The position numbers were made by a program, and so were the translations under genes. Positions 62,101 to 63,245 of a stretch of DNA of 64,000 nt are shown piece after piece; within the stretch, counting starts at the first letter, position 1; each line of letters begins with the position of its first letter. The stretch spans positions 10,653,001 to 10,717,000 of the forward strand of contig NC_073358.2 in NCBI RefSeq assembly GCF_027580225.2, written 5' to 3'. The notes under the pieces were generated by a model that made no database searches, was not told where the DNA came from, and saw nothing but the letters and a program-made list of their open reading frames with translations. The DNA comes from Misgurnus anguillicaudatus. Lineage: Eukaryota; Chordata; Actinopteri; Cypriniformes; Cobitidae.

Positions 62101-62609
62101 CAAAGATTTACATGCACTAATAAATATATGTAATGTATAATGAAACATGAAACGTAATGCATGTGTGAAGATAAACCAAACAGCACTTCTGTGTGTAAAC
62201 CTGATATGATGCATATCTTTTCAACTCTCAGGTGAAGGTTCTGGAGCTGGAGTCCATGCTGGATAATGAGCGTCTGCGTTTGGGTGAGCTCAGGAAGAAG
62301 CATTATGCGATCGCGGGTGTCCCACTGGAGCAGATGGAGCAGAATAATGGACTACAGAGCCCTTTTCAAATGACTGCCCCGTCCTCTCCCAAACCATCTA
62401 AACCCGGTGTAATGAAGAAACCAACCCTTGCCCAAAAACCCAACATCCCTCCCAAAGCCACAGTAAGACGGACATTTTGCAGCCTGATCTCACGAGAATT
62501 TATACGAATTTTAGTGATCGTGATCCATAACTTTATATCACATTGCATAAACTGTTGCTATCTTGTCTGTTTCTTACAGTATAGAACACATCTGAGTGAA
62601 GATATTTGA
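5054..62609 (+). CDS. hip1r: Huntingtin-interacting protein 1-related protein (32 coding exons)
   Basis: The coding sequence is complete: 32 exons joined in frame give 3222 nt, or 1073 residues. Family knowledge: HIP1R is an endocytic adaptor that binds phosphoinositides through its ANTH domain, clathrin light chain through its coiled coil, F-actin through the C-terminal THATCH (I/LWEQ) domain, and cortactin through a proline-rich tail. Seen here: an ANTH domain (about residues 32-290) with K47-x-K49-H50; an acidic linker with LIDVS at 322-326; a long heptad-rich coiled coil (about 360-655); a THATCH domain (about 775-1018) with [17 protein letters not shown] and [17 protein letters not shown]; and a tail with KPTLAQKP and [12 protein letters not shown]1R rather than HIP1 is indicated by LHTGKYEEL, the KKPTLAQKP tail and the absence of HIP1-type LMDMD and DPF motifs. 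An in-frame TAG at 5039-5041 fixes the start. Whether this is the a or b paralog is unresolved. Confidence 0.95.
5147..6273. other. Start of hip1r intron 1, CpG-rich at its beginning
   Basis: About 5200-5530 has many CpG dinucleotides (for example ggcgcgtcctcg and ttgcgcgcgagg). This fits a promoter-associated CpG region extending past exon 1. The remainder to 6273 is ordinary intron. Confidence 0.45.
6274..7817 (+). mobile_element. Tc1/mariner-like element (second family), degenerate
   Basis: The TA-bounded termini begin CAACCCCAAATCAGAAAAAG and continue to the TGGGACAC block, with about 80 bp paired at the two ends. They are a familiar fish Tc1/mariner end type. The interior encodes a broken DDE transposase on the + strand: a helix-turn-helix part (6724-6942), WSDESKF (near 7056), FQHDN (near 7319) and [11 protein letters not shown] (near 7413). 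Frameshifts and stops separate these blocks. Confidence 0.9.
6660..7480 (+). pseudogene. Tc1/mariner-type transposase relic
   Basis: Blocks in order: HTH segment with [20 protein letters not shown], then NMTQKR and [44 protein letters not shown] and [11 protein letters not shown]. All three expected acidic catalytic positions are still readable, but they lie in different frames with stops between. No intact protein can be made. Confidence 0.8.
7818..8816. other. Intron 1, no recognised feature
   Basis: About 1 kb of unique-looking non-coding sequence between two transposons. No conserved reading frame or terminal repeat was seen. Confidence 0.4.
8817..9463. mobile_element. TTAA-flanked palindromic MITE, about 645 bp
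   Basis: TTAA at 8817-8820 and 9460-9463 flanks termini reading AGGGACACTCCACTTTTTTT and an inverted partner. The two halves pair over more than 200 bp (for example taagaatcaaatgttta and its complement). A TTAA target fits the piggyBac or Kolobok type, without a coding region to decide. Confidence 0.82.
9466..10323. mobile_element. Non-autonomous hAT element, 858 bp, perfect 8-bp TSD
   Basis: The termini CAGGGGTGTCC and GGACACCCCTG are flanked by identical CTTTAAGA (9458-9465 and 10324-10331). The interior has no transposase; small frames on both strands are not recognisable. The duplicated target includes the terminal TTAA of the adjoining MITE. Confidence 0.93.
10665..10720. repeat. Fragment of a recurrent palindromic repeat (TTTATTACACGGCCTGTTGG type)
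   Basis: Resembles the segments at 41209-41295 and 60259-60320 (ccacggg-tctgttgaatgc then ttctgattggctga). These are short dispersed copies of one repeat family. Confidence 0.4.
10724..11317. mobile_element. TIR element with internal GATATC/ACTAGT lattice
   Basis: The termini TATGGCAAGCCGTTTTAAC and TTAAAATGGCTTGCCATA (inverted) continue into a longer imperfect TIR of about 65 bp. The interior is a regular array of palindromic hexamers: 12 GATATC and 9 ACTAGT, spaced 21-22 bp from 10759 to 11279. It has no coding capacity and is AT-rich. Confidence 0.85.
11470..11704. repeat. Short TIR repeat (GGGGCGGTTTCC family), copy 1
   Basis: Ends pair as GGGGCGGTTTCCTGGACAGG and CTGTCTGGGAAACCACCCC. 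The body matches the copy at 27128-27367 along its length (attagactag, aatgtaagagctgt, atcagtgccctttgttttgcc). Confidence 0.85.
11705..12809. other. Intron 1, no recognised feature
   Basis: Non-coding. Short open frames (for example 11721-12008) have no recognisable domain or splice context. Confidence 0.4.
12810..12918. repeat. Solo terminus of the ACAGGTGCTGGTCATATAAT Tc1 family
   Basis: The first 110 bp match the right terminus of the element at 50872-52269 (inverted), including tttcactaatt, aaaaagtgaaacttgtat and acacacagactg. The rest of the element is absent. Confidence 0.75.
13464..14650. mobile_element. Probable hAT-like repeat region (degenerate)
   Basis: Starts TTAGAGCTGCGCGATTC and ends with an inverted-type GAATCGTTTCAGCCCTAA, the AGGGCTG signature of many hAT-derived fish repeats. 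The interior contains internal cgattct/aatcgt motifs. No target duplication matched, so it may be two adjacent fragments. Confidence 0.45.
15155..15486. mobile_element. TTAA-flanked MITE (TTAAAGCAACACTA family), copy 1
   Basis: TTAA ends with TTAAAGCAACACTAAAGAG and the inverted CTCTTTAGTGTTGCTTTAA. The termini relate it to the copies at 22514 and 31478, but the interior differs. Confidence 0.82.
15487..16963. other. Intron 1, mostly unrecognised
   Basis: Non-coding. About 16560-16823 ends TCGATTAATTGTGCATCACT, which looks like the end of a hAT-derived fragment. Nothing else was recognised. Confidence 0.4.
16972..17292. mobile_element. Palindromic hAT MITE (321 bp), 8-bp TSD
   Basis: TAGGGCTG and CAGCCCTA termini are flanked by GTATACTT (16964-16971) and GTATACGT (17293-17300), a 7/8 match. 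Arms of more than 120 bp pair around a short spacer (for example tcagatggagcggcatttac and its complement). Confidence 0.85.
18289..19224. mobile_element. hAT element (CAGAGGTGGACACTA), 936 bp, nested
   Basis: Termini CAGAGGTGGACACTAC and the inverted CAGAGGCGGACACTAA. Flanks CTGCTCGG (18281-18288) and CTGCTCTG (19225-19232), 7/8 match. It contains a TTAA MITE at 18565-19068. Confidence 0.87.
18565..19068. mobile_element. TTAA MITE (TTAACTCTTTCACCGCCAGC family), copy 1
   Basis: TTAA at both ends with inverted termini TTAACTCTTTCACCGCCAG and GGCGGGGAAAGAGTTAA. The body matches 60358-60821 nearly throughout and the arms of 39164-40420. Confidence 0.9.
19850..20530 (+). pseudogene. LINE reverse transcriptase relic
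   Basis: Contains reverse transcriptase motif B ([10 protein letters not shown] near 19960-19990). A degraded motif C reads YVEN where Y-A-D-D is expected (near 20060), so the catalytic aspartates are lost. Frame changes follow in the thumb and C-terminal region ([14 protein letters not shown] near 20310). Confidence 0.75.
21489..21646. repeat. Three-copy tandem repeat with CRE-like sites
   Basis: Units of about 49-55 bp start TAAATGCAAGTAC at 21489, 21544 and 21593 and end in TTAGGGCGTGA. The third unit contains a perfect TGACGTCA (21613-21620). The others have TGACATCA and TTACGTCA at the same place. Confidence 0.9.
22514..22795. mobile_element. TTAA MITE (TTAAAGCAACACTATGTAG), copy 2
   Basis: TTAA at 22514-22517 and 22792-22795, with inverted termini. 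The body is nearly identical to 31478-31762, including the GC-rich gggaggggcggggctgtg block. Confidence 0.92.
22848..23740 (+). mobile_element. GC-rich Harbinger-like relic with MADF-domain remnant
   Basis: A CpG-rich block stands out in AT-rich surroundings (ctgcgtttacaccatccgcgg at its start). A + strand remnant near 23105-23225 reads [20 protein letters not shown] and SWEHVA, the MADF-domain pattern seen in the accessory protein of PIF/Harbinger transposons. An ATG at 23105 gives MDEKLIL in another frame, so a frameshift breaks it. The exact ends were not found. Confidence 0.55.
23985..24042 (+). repeat. Retroelement-type 3' tail (AATTTCCTTCGGGATAA, ATCA repeats)
   Basis: AATTTCCTTCGGGATAAGTA then AAGTATCAATCAATCG resembles a frequent fish retroelement 3' end with a short tetranucleotide tail. 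Upstream sequence shows no clear retroelement coding part. Confidence 0.45.
24178..25054. mobile_element. hAT-like MITE (GGTTGTAACGATACATCGAT)
   Basis: The left end GGGTTGTAACGATACATCGA and the inverted right end TAGGGGTGTAAATTCGGAC are of the widespread hAT-derived kind with internal atcgata motifs. A (TTG)n run lies inside at 24810-24836. Target duplication not resolved. Confidence 0.55.
25268..25530. mobile_element. MITE (GGGCCCGGTTGCATAAAGCA)
   Basis: Ends pair as GGGCCCGGTTGCATAAAGCA and CTCTATGCAACCGGTCCC, with ccttaag following on both sides. It is about 263 bp and non-coding. Confidence 0.75.
25960..26092. repeat. MITE fragment (TTAAAGGGGACATTCCATGA), + orientation
   Basis: Same family as 2960-3076, in the opposite orientation. 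Shared blocks are gaaaatcagactttttccatg, tccccagtg and cccagtaactt. Confidence 0.6.
27009..27484. mobile_element. TIR MITE (TACACTCCTAGAACGGATG) split by another repeat
   Basis: The left end TACACTCCTAGAACGGATGT pairs with the right end (inverted TACACGCTTAGAAAGGATTT). The interior is rich in AACACA/TGTGTT. The GGGGCGG repeat at 27128-27367 is inserted in it. Confidence 0.7.
27128..27367. repeat. Short TIR repeat (GGGGCGGTTTCC family), copy 2
   Basis: Termini GGGGCGGTTTCCCGTACAGG and CTGTCCGGGAAATCACCCC, body as in 11470-11704. TTT occurs on both sides (27125-27127 and 27368-27370), a possible 3-bp duplication. Confidence 0.85.
27485..28286. other. Intron 1, no assigned feature
   Basis: Non-coding and AT-rich. 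I could not assign a family or a gene here. Confidence 0.4.
28290..28560. repeat. Interspersed repeat with paired AAGGGAAC palindromes
   Basis: The palindromes GTTCCTTAAGAAGGGAAC (28319-28336) and GTTCCCTTGAAAGGGAAC (28536-28553) lie near either end of a GC-richer body containing gagacgctgcgtc. The pattern is familiar from cyprinid repeats. Confidence 0.6.
28608..28695. repeat. Truncated repeat (TCCTTGAATTTGAAGTTAAC)
   Basis: Ends aactaaagtgtgggaaccctg, a common fish transposon terminus (inverted AGGGTTCCCACACTTTA). Internal duplication of gtccttgaatttga. Confidence 0.5.
28696..29965. other. Intron 1, no recognised feature
   Basis: Non-coding; no terminal repeats or conserved frames recognised. 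Confidence 0.4.
29966..29989. repeat. (GT)n microsatellite
   Basis: About 12 GT units, followed by a GTGTGGGC-type decay. Confidence 0.9.
31035..31245 (+). pseudogene. THAP-domain transposase fragment
   Basis: Reads [20 protein letters not shown] and then F, followed after stops by RADWT and ACVCSAHF. This matches the THAP C2CH layout (C-x-N near the start, DW in the middle, C-S-A-H-F). Two in-frame stops at least, and no downstream catalytic domain. Confidence 0.7.
31478..31762. mobile_element. TTAA MITE (TTAAAGCAACACTATGTAG), copy 3
   Basis: TTAA at 31478-31481 and 31759-31762. Near-identical to 22514-22795 in the same orientation, differing by scattered substitutions and short indels. 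It is inserted in the THAP transposon relic. Confidence 0.92.
32589..32775. repeat. MITE (CAACCCAGTGTTAGGTCAAA type)
   Basis: The left part gctaggttattttcaaccca and the right part tttgacccaaccctgg are inverted partners, with internal TTGGGT/ACCCAA motifs. It lies 205 bp before exon 2. Confidence 0.6.
32980..33043 (+). CDS. hip1r: hip1r exon 2 (residues 32-52)
   Basis: Encodes [21 protein letters not shown], the start of the ANTH domain, including the K-x-K-H lipid-binding signature. Acceptor ccatag, weak donor gtatcc, phase 1. Intron 2 (793 bp) holds a hAT-type MITE at 33429-33747. Confidence 0.92.
33429..33747. mobile_element. hAT-type MITE (TAGTGCTGGGCAAAGATTAA) in intron 2
   Basis: Termini TAGTGCTGGGCAAAGATTAA and the inverted right end GATCTTTGCCTAGCACTA, with an AT-rich hairpin-like body (tatata, acacac). 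This is a very common cyprinid hAT-derived repeat. It ends 90 bp before the exon 3 acceptors. Confidence 0.8.
33837..33979 (+). CDS. hip1r: hip1r exon 3 (residues 53-100)
   Basis: Encodes [20 protein letters not shown] and onward to LRDGHRN, in the ANTH domain. The start follows protein homology (KHAR-R-IILGT) and uses the AG at 33835-33836. A second AG 12 nt upstream, after a better pyrimidine tract, is also in frame. Donor gtaagc. Intron 3 (1755 bp) holds MITEs at 34077-34522 and 35265-35656. Confidence 0.9.
34077..34522. mobile_element. MITE in intron 3 (TTCAGATGCAAAACCCTCTAAG)
   Basis: The left end agagttcagatgcaaaaccc pairs with the right ggcttttgcatctgagct. Inner copies of gcaaaaccctctaagtgca repeat in both orientations. 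A related end (cttttgcatctgagctttt) occurs at 57896-57912. Confidence 0.65.
35265..35656. mobile_element. TTAA MITE (TTAAAGGGCACATATTATGC), copy in intron 3
   Basis: TTAA at 35265-35268 and 35653-35656, termini AAAGGGCACATATTATGC and the inverted AAAGGGCACCTTTTACGCC. Related copies are at 38215-38400 (inverted, partial) and 42399-42942. Confidence 0.8.
35735..35791 (+). CDS. hip1r: hip1r exon 4 (residues 101-119)
   Basis: Encodes [19 protein letters not shown], an ANTH helix aligned to the family segment VLHDCQRYRSNI. Acceptor ctcctcag, donor gtaagt, phase 0. Intron 4 is only 90 bp. Confidence 0.92.
35882..35968 (+). CDS. hip1r: hip1r exon 5 (residues 120-148)
   Basis: Encodes [13 protein letters not shown] and onward to TKMEFHTK, in the ANTH domain. 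It has two extra residues (HG) before the conserved YGQLV compared with the mammalian proteins as I know them. Donor gtaaat, phase 0. Intron 5 (1924 bp) carries the element at 36101-37256. Confidence 0.9.
36101..37256. mobile_element. TIR element in intron 5 (AGTAGGGGAGACCGGGGCAC)
   Basis: The left terminus AGTAGGGGAGACCGGGGCAC, then AACCTAACGC, pairs with the right GTTAGTTTTTGCCCCGCGCG followed by CACCCCTACT. It is about 1.15 kb with no coding frame. Several taacccc/ggggtta motifs occur inside. Confidence 0.7.
37893..37969 (+). CDS. hip1r: hip1r exon 6 (residues 149-174, part)
   Basis: Encodes [20 protein letters not shown] and TDINN plus two bases of V174. Acceptor ctttgcag, donor gtatgt, phase 2. 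The phase matches exon 7, which restores NNVFQLTVE. Intron 6 is 775 bp and contains a near-perfect hairpin. Confidence 0.92.
38215..38400. repeat. Inverted partial copy of the AAAGGGCAC MITE
   Basis: Starts TTAAGGGCACCTATTATGCC and matches the 3' half of 35265-35656 in reverse (tacatcttgtaaaaatgg, ttcagcttaaaatacccc, gccctgtttgggtgggagc). Confidence 0.7.
38460..38655. repeat. Near-perfect hairpin plus MITE end in intron 6
   Basis: 38460-38497 and 38521-38558 are inverted copies over 38 bp with one mismatch and a 23-bp loop. Next comes gtttgtaacaacatgagggtgagtaaa and the end actatccctttaa (TTAA 38652-38655), the terminus of a widespread cyprinid MITE. Confidence 0.85.
38745..38806 (+). CDS. 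hip1r: hip1r exon 7 (residues 174-194)
   Basis: Encodes [20 protein letters not shown], a highly conserved ANTH block. Acceptor catgcag, donor gtgcgt. Intron 7 (3230 bp) carries a TTAA element with a nested insertion (39164-40420). Confidence 0.93.
39164..40420. mobile_element. TTAA MITE (TTAACTCTTTCGCCGCCAGC family), copy 2, interrupted
   Basis: TTAA at 39164-39167 and 40417-40420. The arms match copies 1 and 3. About 750 bp (39611-40362) of unrelated DNA is inserted in the right half. Confidence 0.85.
39611..40362. mobile_element. Insertion inside the TTAA MITE, TTTACCAGTAAA-rich
   Basis: It interrupts the MITE between cgtcaata and tattgac, consistent with a TA target. Both sides carry repeated ATTTACCAGTAAAT-type palindromes, and the right end reads ctgtatgtgtgaaagggac. 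Non-coding. Confidence 0.6.
41205..41300. repeat. Dispersed repeat fragment (ACCACGGGTCTGTTGAATGC)
   Basis: The block ttctgattggctgagaaatg with gggtgtgcattcatttctga recurs in altered form at 60259-60350. Confidence 0.5.
42037..42177 (+). CDS. hip1r: hip1r exon 8 (residues 195-241)
   Basis: Encodes [12 protein letters not shown] and onward through the invariant [20 protein letters not shown] to LLFKLHA. Acceptor atttttag, donor gtaagt. Intron 8 (817 bp) contains a MITE copy at 42399-42942. Confidence 0.95.
42399..42942. mobile_element. TTAA MITE (TTAAAGGGCACATATTACGC), copy in intron 8
   Basis: The left end TTAAAGGGCACATATTACGC is clear. The right end (tacatctcgtaaaaatgggc then ataatatgtgc) is decayed. 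The interior matches 35265-35656 in order (cattttggac, ctgtgagatattttaagctg, acacctgagact). Confidence 0.75.
42995..43052 (+). CDS. hip1r: hip1r exon 9 (residues 242-260)
   Basis: Encodes [19 protein letters not shown], an ANTH block conserved between HIP1 and HIP1R. Acceptor atggcag, donor gtaaat, phase 2. Intron 9 is 127 bp. Confidence 0.95.
43180..43255 (+). CDS. hip1r: hip1r exon 10 (residues 261-286)
   Basis: Encodes [20 protein letters not shown] and IPRLPD, the last helices of the ANTH domain. Acceptor ttttctag, donor gtaagg, phase 0. Intron 10 is 100 bp. Confidence 0.95.
43356..43508 (+). CDS. hip1r: hip1r exon 11 (residues 287-337)
   Basis: Encodes [20 protein letters not shown] and IP, then an acidic linker ([11 protein letters not shown]) and TLIDVSE. 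LIDVS (322-326) resembles a clathrin box and corresponds to LIEIS of mammalian HIP1R and LMDMD of HIP1. Donor gtacta, phase 0. Intron 11 is 102 bp. Confidence 0.93.
43611..43663 (+). CDS. hip1r: hip1r exon 12 (residues 338-355, part)
   Basis: Encodes [17 protein letters not shown] plus two bases of R355. This matches the family segment ADLFDQTFGPPNGS that precedes the coiled coil. Donor gtagga, phase 2. Intron 12 is 121 bp. Confidence 0.92.
43785..43857 (+). CDS. hip1r: hip1r exon 13 (residues 355-379)
   Basis: Encodes [20 protein letters not shown] and RIKGE, the first heptads of the coiled coil. Acceptor cctcacag, donor gtaaga, phase 0. Intron 13 is 4708 bp, with a hAT element at 44040-46496 and a second repeat element at 46946-47914. 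Confidence 0.95.
44040..46496. mobile_element. hAT element (CAGGGCCGCATTAATGC), 2457 bp, perfect 8-bp TSD
   Basis: Termini CAGGGCCGCATTAATGCATG and the inverted CAGGGCCGCATTAACACTAT. CACACCAA is duplicated exactly (44032-44039 and 46497-46504). The interior has no recognisable full transposase; a reverse-strand open frame of 84 codons (45535-45789) is unassigned. A second hAT-like end (agatacaaatac repeats to ctgcacacccctaga) lies at about 46320-46412. Confidence 0.93.
45431..45516. repeat. Direct tandem duplication, 2 x 43 bp
   Basis: The unit beginning TTGTAAACGAATATCTGATT and ending in TTTAGGTGAAGATA occurs twice, essentially identical, inside the hAT element. Confidence 0.9.
46946..47914. 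mobile_element. THAP-transposon relative, copy 2 (internally deleted)
   Basis: Termini GAAGAGTTTGGCTCCAAAAC and CGTTTTGGAACCAAACTCTT match copy 1 (30433-32093), as do long internal stretches. It lacks the roughly 0.4-kb THAP-containing segment and has no MITE insertion. Confidence 0.82.
48566..48749 (+). CDS. hip1r: hip1r exon 14 (residues 380-440)
   Basis: Encodes [20 protein letters not shown] and onward to TFTEAE. This is coiled coil, in the region where HIP proteins bind clathrin light chain. Acceptor tttcag, donor gtgagt, phase 1. Intron 14 is 79 bp. Confidence 0.95.
48829..48917 (+). CDS. hip1r: hip1r exon 15 (residues 441-470)
   Basis: Encodes [20 protein letters not shown] and [10 protein letters not shown], a coiled-coil block strongly conserved in the family. 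Donor gtatga, phase 0. Intron 15 (1541 bp) contains a Tc1-like element at 48978-50262. Confidence 0.95.
48978..50262 (+). mobile_element. Tc1-like element, 5' truncated, in intron 15
   Basis: The right terminus (inner caggtgttcaaatacttact near 50088, outer gggtgttcaaatacttattt near 50232, end TA 50261-50262) matches the IR/DR family at 970-2478. The left terminus is missing; homology begins at AATTAGATGCACTTATTTG. It contains a nearly complete but frameshifted transposase. Confidence 0.88.
49061..50074 (+). pseudogene. Tc1 transposase pseudogene
   Basis: The N-terminal DNA-binding part is intact over 89 codons ([20 protein letters not shown] and on). Catalytic-domain pieces follow in shifted frames: [33 protein letters not shown] and [13 protein letters not shown]. 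In the last motif K replaces the catalytic glutamate expected in NPIENLW. Frameshifts around 49325 and 49710-49850 also disable it. Confidence 0.85.
50459..50575 (+). CDS. hip1r: hip1r exon 16 (residues 471-509)
   Basis: Encodes [20 protein letters not shown] and onward to RQELDMK, coiled coil. The acceptor is ttgtgaag, chosen because AGT GCA GAT aligns with the family N-A-D-T. Donor gtaaga, phase 0. Intron 16 is 89 bp. Confidence 0.9.
50665..50766 (+). CDS. hip1r: hip1r exon 17 (residues 510-543)
   Basis: Encodes [20 protein letters not shown] and onward to LQTTEK, coiled coil. Acceptor tattgag, donor gtaaaa, phase 0. Intron 17 (2090 bp) contains a reverse-strand Tc1 relic at 50872-52269. 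Confidence 0.92.
50872..52269 (-). mobile_element. Tc1-like element (TACAGGTGCTGGTCATATAA family) in intron 17
   Basis: Its termini are inverted repeats of about 150 bp (gtcaaataattagaatatcatc near 50885; gatgatattctaattatatgac near 52238). The reverse strand carries transposase remnants, including the C-terminal region near 51180-51400 with KDHGIPVL. The stretch that should hold the catalytic glutamate has lost about 16 bp. It lies antisense to hip1r. Confidence 0.85.
52389..52480. repeat. Repeat fragment (GTAGCCGTGTTGCCATTACC)
   Basis: Resembles the terminus of a dispersed fish repeat containing tttgcgcaaattgaaacagcgag. No partner end was identified before exon 18. Confidence 0.4.
52857..53051 (+). 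CDS. hip1r: hip1r exon 18 (residues 544-608)
   Basis: Encodes [20 protein letters not shown] and onward to [11 protein letters not shown], coiled coil with clear heptads. Acceptor ctttcag, donor gtacaa, phase 0. Intron 18 is 194 bp. Confidence 0.94.
53246..53393 (+). CDS. hip1r: hip1r exon 19 (residues 609-657)
   Basis: Encodes [20 protein letters not shown], then [20 protein letters not shown]. This is the end of the coiled coil and start of the central helical region. Acceptor tttgcag, donor gtacag, phase 1. Intron 19 (956 bp) holds a TTAA element at 53427-54312. Confidence 0.95.
53427..54312. mobile_element. TTAA element in intron 19
   Basis: TTAA at 53427-53430 and 54309-54312 with termini TTAAAGTGCAAGTCAGGTCC and the inverted TTAAGGTGCCAGTCAGATCC. 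The interior carries a solo copy (53820-53853) of the TGATTCTCACGAAATCCAG terminus seen at 376. Confidence 0.75.
54350..54436 (+). CDS. hip1r: hip1r exon 20 (residues 658-686)
   Basis: Encodes [20 protein letters not shown] and HSEFVKNMR. The ggg at the junction is resolved by phase: the last G joins AT of exon 21 to give D687. Donor gtaatt. Intron 20 is 102 bp. Confidence 0.93.
54539..54646 (+). CDS. hip1r: hip1r exon 21 (residues 687-722)
   Basis: Encodes [20 protein letters not shown] and onward to APTDHAD, conserved before the THATCH domain. Donor gtaaat, phase 1. Intron 21 (990 bp) contains a MITE at about 54741-55282. Confidence 0.95.
54741..55282. mobile_element. MITE in intron 21 (TTAAAGGCACAATATGTA)
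   Basis: The left end taaaggcacaatatgtacg pairs with the right tacatattgtgcctgta. The gcgacctctagtggcaaac block before the right end is a familiar MITE motif. Non-coding. Confidence 0.65.
55637..55773 (+). CDS. hip1r: hip1r exon 22 (residues 723-768)
   Basis: Encodes [20 protein letters not shown] and onward to QKILRIAQ, central helical region. Acceptor tgtgcag, donor gtgaga, phase 0. Intron 22 is 422 bp and I recognise nothing in it. Confidence 0.93.
56196..56306 (+). CDS. hip1r: hip1r exon 23 (residues 769-805)
   Basis: Encodes [20 protein letters not shown], then [17 protein letters not shown], the upstream helix and start of the THATCH/I-LWEQ actin-binding domain. Donor gtgagt, phase 0. 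Intron 23 is 473 bp with no recognised element. Confidence 0.96.
56780..56838 (+). CDS. hip1r: hip1r exon 24 (residues 806-825, part)
   Basis: Encodes [19 protein letters not shown] plus two bases of R825. The GVKLEVNER block is near-invariant in HIP1 and HIP1R THATCH domains. Donor gtaagt, phase 2. Intron 24 is 130 bp. Confidence 0.95.
56969..56999 (+). CDS. hip1r: hip1r exon 25 (residues 825-835)
   Basis: This 31-nt exon encodes [11 protein letters not shown] of the THATCH domain. It is supported by the acceptor cttccag, the donor gtacga and phase continuity on both sides. Intron 25 (205 bp) begins with a short (ATT)n run. Confidence 0.93.
57205..57267 (+). CDS. hip1r: hip1r exon 26 (residues 836-856)
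   Basis: Encodes [20 protein letters not shown] followed by R, THATCH domain. Acceptor tattcag, donor gtaaag, phase 0. Intron 26 (1462 bp) holds a MITE at 57928-58641. Confidence 0.94.
57928..58641. mobile_element. MITE in intron 26 (GGGCCAGATTTACTA)
   Basis: The left end AGGGCCAGATTTACTA pairs with the right TAGTAAATCTGTCCC. The interior includes a degraded hAT-type end (attaatcgttacagccctag near 58360). Confidence 0.7.
58730..58830 (+). CDS. hip1r: hip1r exon 27 (residues 857-890, part)
   Basis: Encodes [20 protein letters not shown], then [13 protein letters not shown]. This is the most conserved part of the I/LWEQ module. Acceptor gtttttag, donor gtatgt, phase 2. Intron 27 is 186 bp. 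Confidence 0.96.
59017..59122 (+). CDS. hip1r: hip1r exon 28 (residues 890-925)
   Basis: Encodes [20 protein letters not shown], then [16 protein letters not shown], a hallmark THATCH block. Acceptor cctcacag, donor gtttca, phase 0. Intron 28 (2646 bp) contains a TTAA element at 60358-60821 and repeat fragments. Confidence 0.96.
60358..60821. mobile_element. TTAA MITE (TTAACTCTTTCGCCGCCAGC family), copy 3
   Basis: TTAA at both ends, uninterrupted, 464 bp. It serves as reference for the interrupted copies at 18565-19068 and 39164-40420. It lies in intron 28. Confidence 0.9.
61500..61625. repeat. Short repeat with GCACACCCAAGGTGGTAC motif
   Basis: Shares aataatgcacacccaaggtggtac with 60150-60177, and ends in a ccgtggtata motif like the repeat near 60257. 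Confidence 0.5.
61769..61892 (+). CDS. hip1r: hip1r exon 29 (residues 926-966)
   Basis: Encodes [20 protein letters not shown], then [20 protein letters not shown] and K, THATCH domain. Acceptor ctgtag, donor gtcagt, phase 1. Intron 29 is 135 bp. Confidence 0.95.
62028..62089 (+). CDS. hip1r: hip1r exon 30 (residues 967-987)
   Basis: Encodes [20 protein letters not shown] followed by Q, near the end of the THATCH domain. Acceptor atttag, donor gttcgt, phase 0. Intron 30 is 142 bp. Confidence 0.95.
62232..62462 (+). CDS. hip1r: hip1r exon 31 (residues 988-1064)
   Basis: Encodes [20 protein letters not shown] and RKKHYAIAG, the C-terminal dimerisation/latch helix. A low-complexity tail follows, with SSPKPSKPG and [15 protein letters not shown]. 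The family tail binds the cortactin SH3 domain, and these PxxP-type stretches are the likely equivalent. Donor gtaaga, phase 0. Intron 31 is 117 bp. Confidence 0.93.
62580..62609 (+). CDS. hip1r: hip1r exon 32 (residues 1065-1073 and stop)
   Basis: Encodes YRTHLSEDI and TGA. Acceptor ttcttacag. This short C-terminus does not resemble the mammalian tail, so it rests on splice signals and phase alone. Read-through of exon 31 past 62462 would give a different, longer tail. Confidence 0.75.
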   Translation, partial: YRTHLSEDI

Positions 62610-63245
62610 AGGACGTGTCTAGAATCAACATGCATCATTTTCAACGTCCTCTTATGATCCCCGACTCTTTTAAGTTACTTCCTGCTGTAGCTTCAAGGTC
62701 AAACTCTCATCGGTTTCCTGAAGGTTTTTTTATTAAATGTGAAGCTACAGTATTAGGTGTTTTTCATGTATTCCAAATCTTTCTGTTTTTAAATAACTGT
62801 TTTATTTAAGTAACACGTAGAAAATAATAGAGAAAATAGTGAGGAGCTTGCTGACCTCAGGTCAGAGATAACAACTTGCATAAATTATTTTATATCTATG
62901 ATCACTGTAATATGTTTAAAACGTCTTCATGTTACAATAAACTTAAGGGTTATATCATGGTAGGAGATGAATAGTGTAACACTATGTGTATATCTATAGA
63001 GTATTGTATATGTCGAGCCTTTTTAATCGGGAGGTTTTTCATTGAATCAGGGTGAAATGTCTTTTTCTTGATAAAGTCCACATCTATATAGATTATATTT
63101 TAGTCATGTTTGATGTTTCCTTGTAATAAATGTAAAATGATTAATAAATGTTGAATGTGTGGATAGCACAGTGAATATGTTTAACTCTACATTTGATTAA
63201 ATGAAAGAATAATTCATCAATAAAAGTCTTTGTGTATTTTACTAT
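62610..63245 (+). other. hip1r: hip1r 3'UTR
   Basis: AT-rich, with no further conserved reading frame. It ends in a cluster of polyadenylation signals. The 3' limit is inferred from the AATAAA at 63219 and the GT/T-rich stretch just after it. Confidence 0.6.
63219..63224 (+). terminator. hip1r: Polyadenylation signal AATAAA (preferred)
   Basis: AATAAA is followed within 10 nt by a GT/T-rich stretch (gtctttgtgtatttt), the usual downstream element. Alternative signals lie at 62936-62941, 63125-63130 and 63143-63148, so several 3' ends are possible. Confidence 0.6.
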
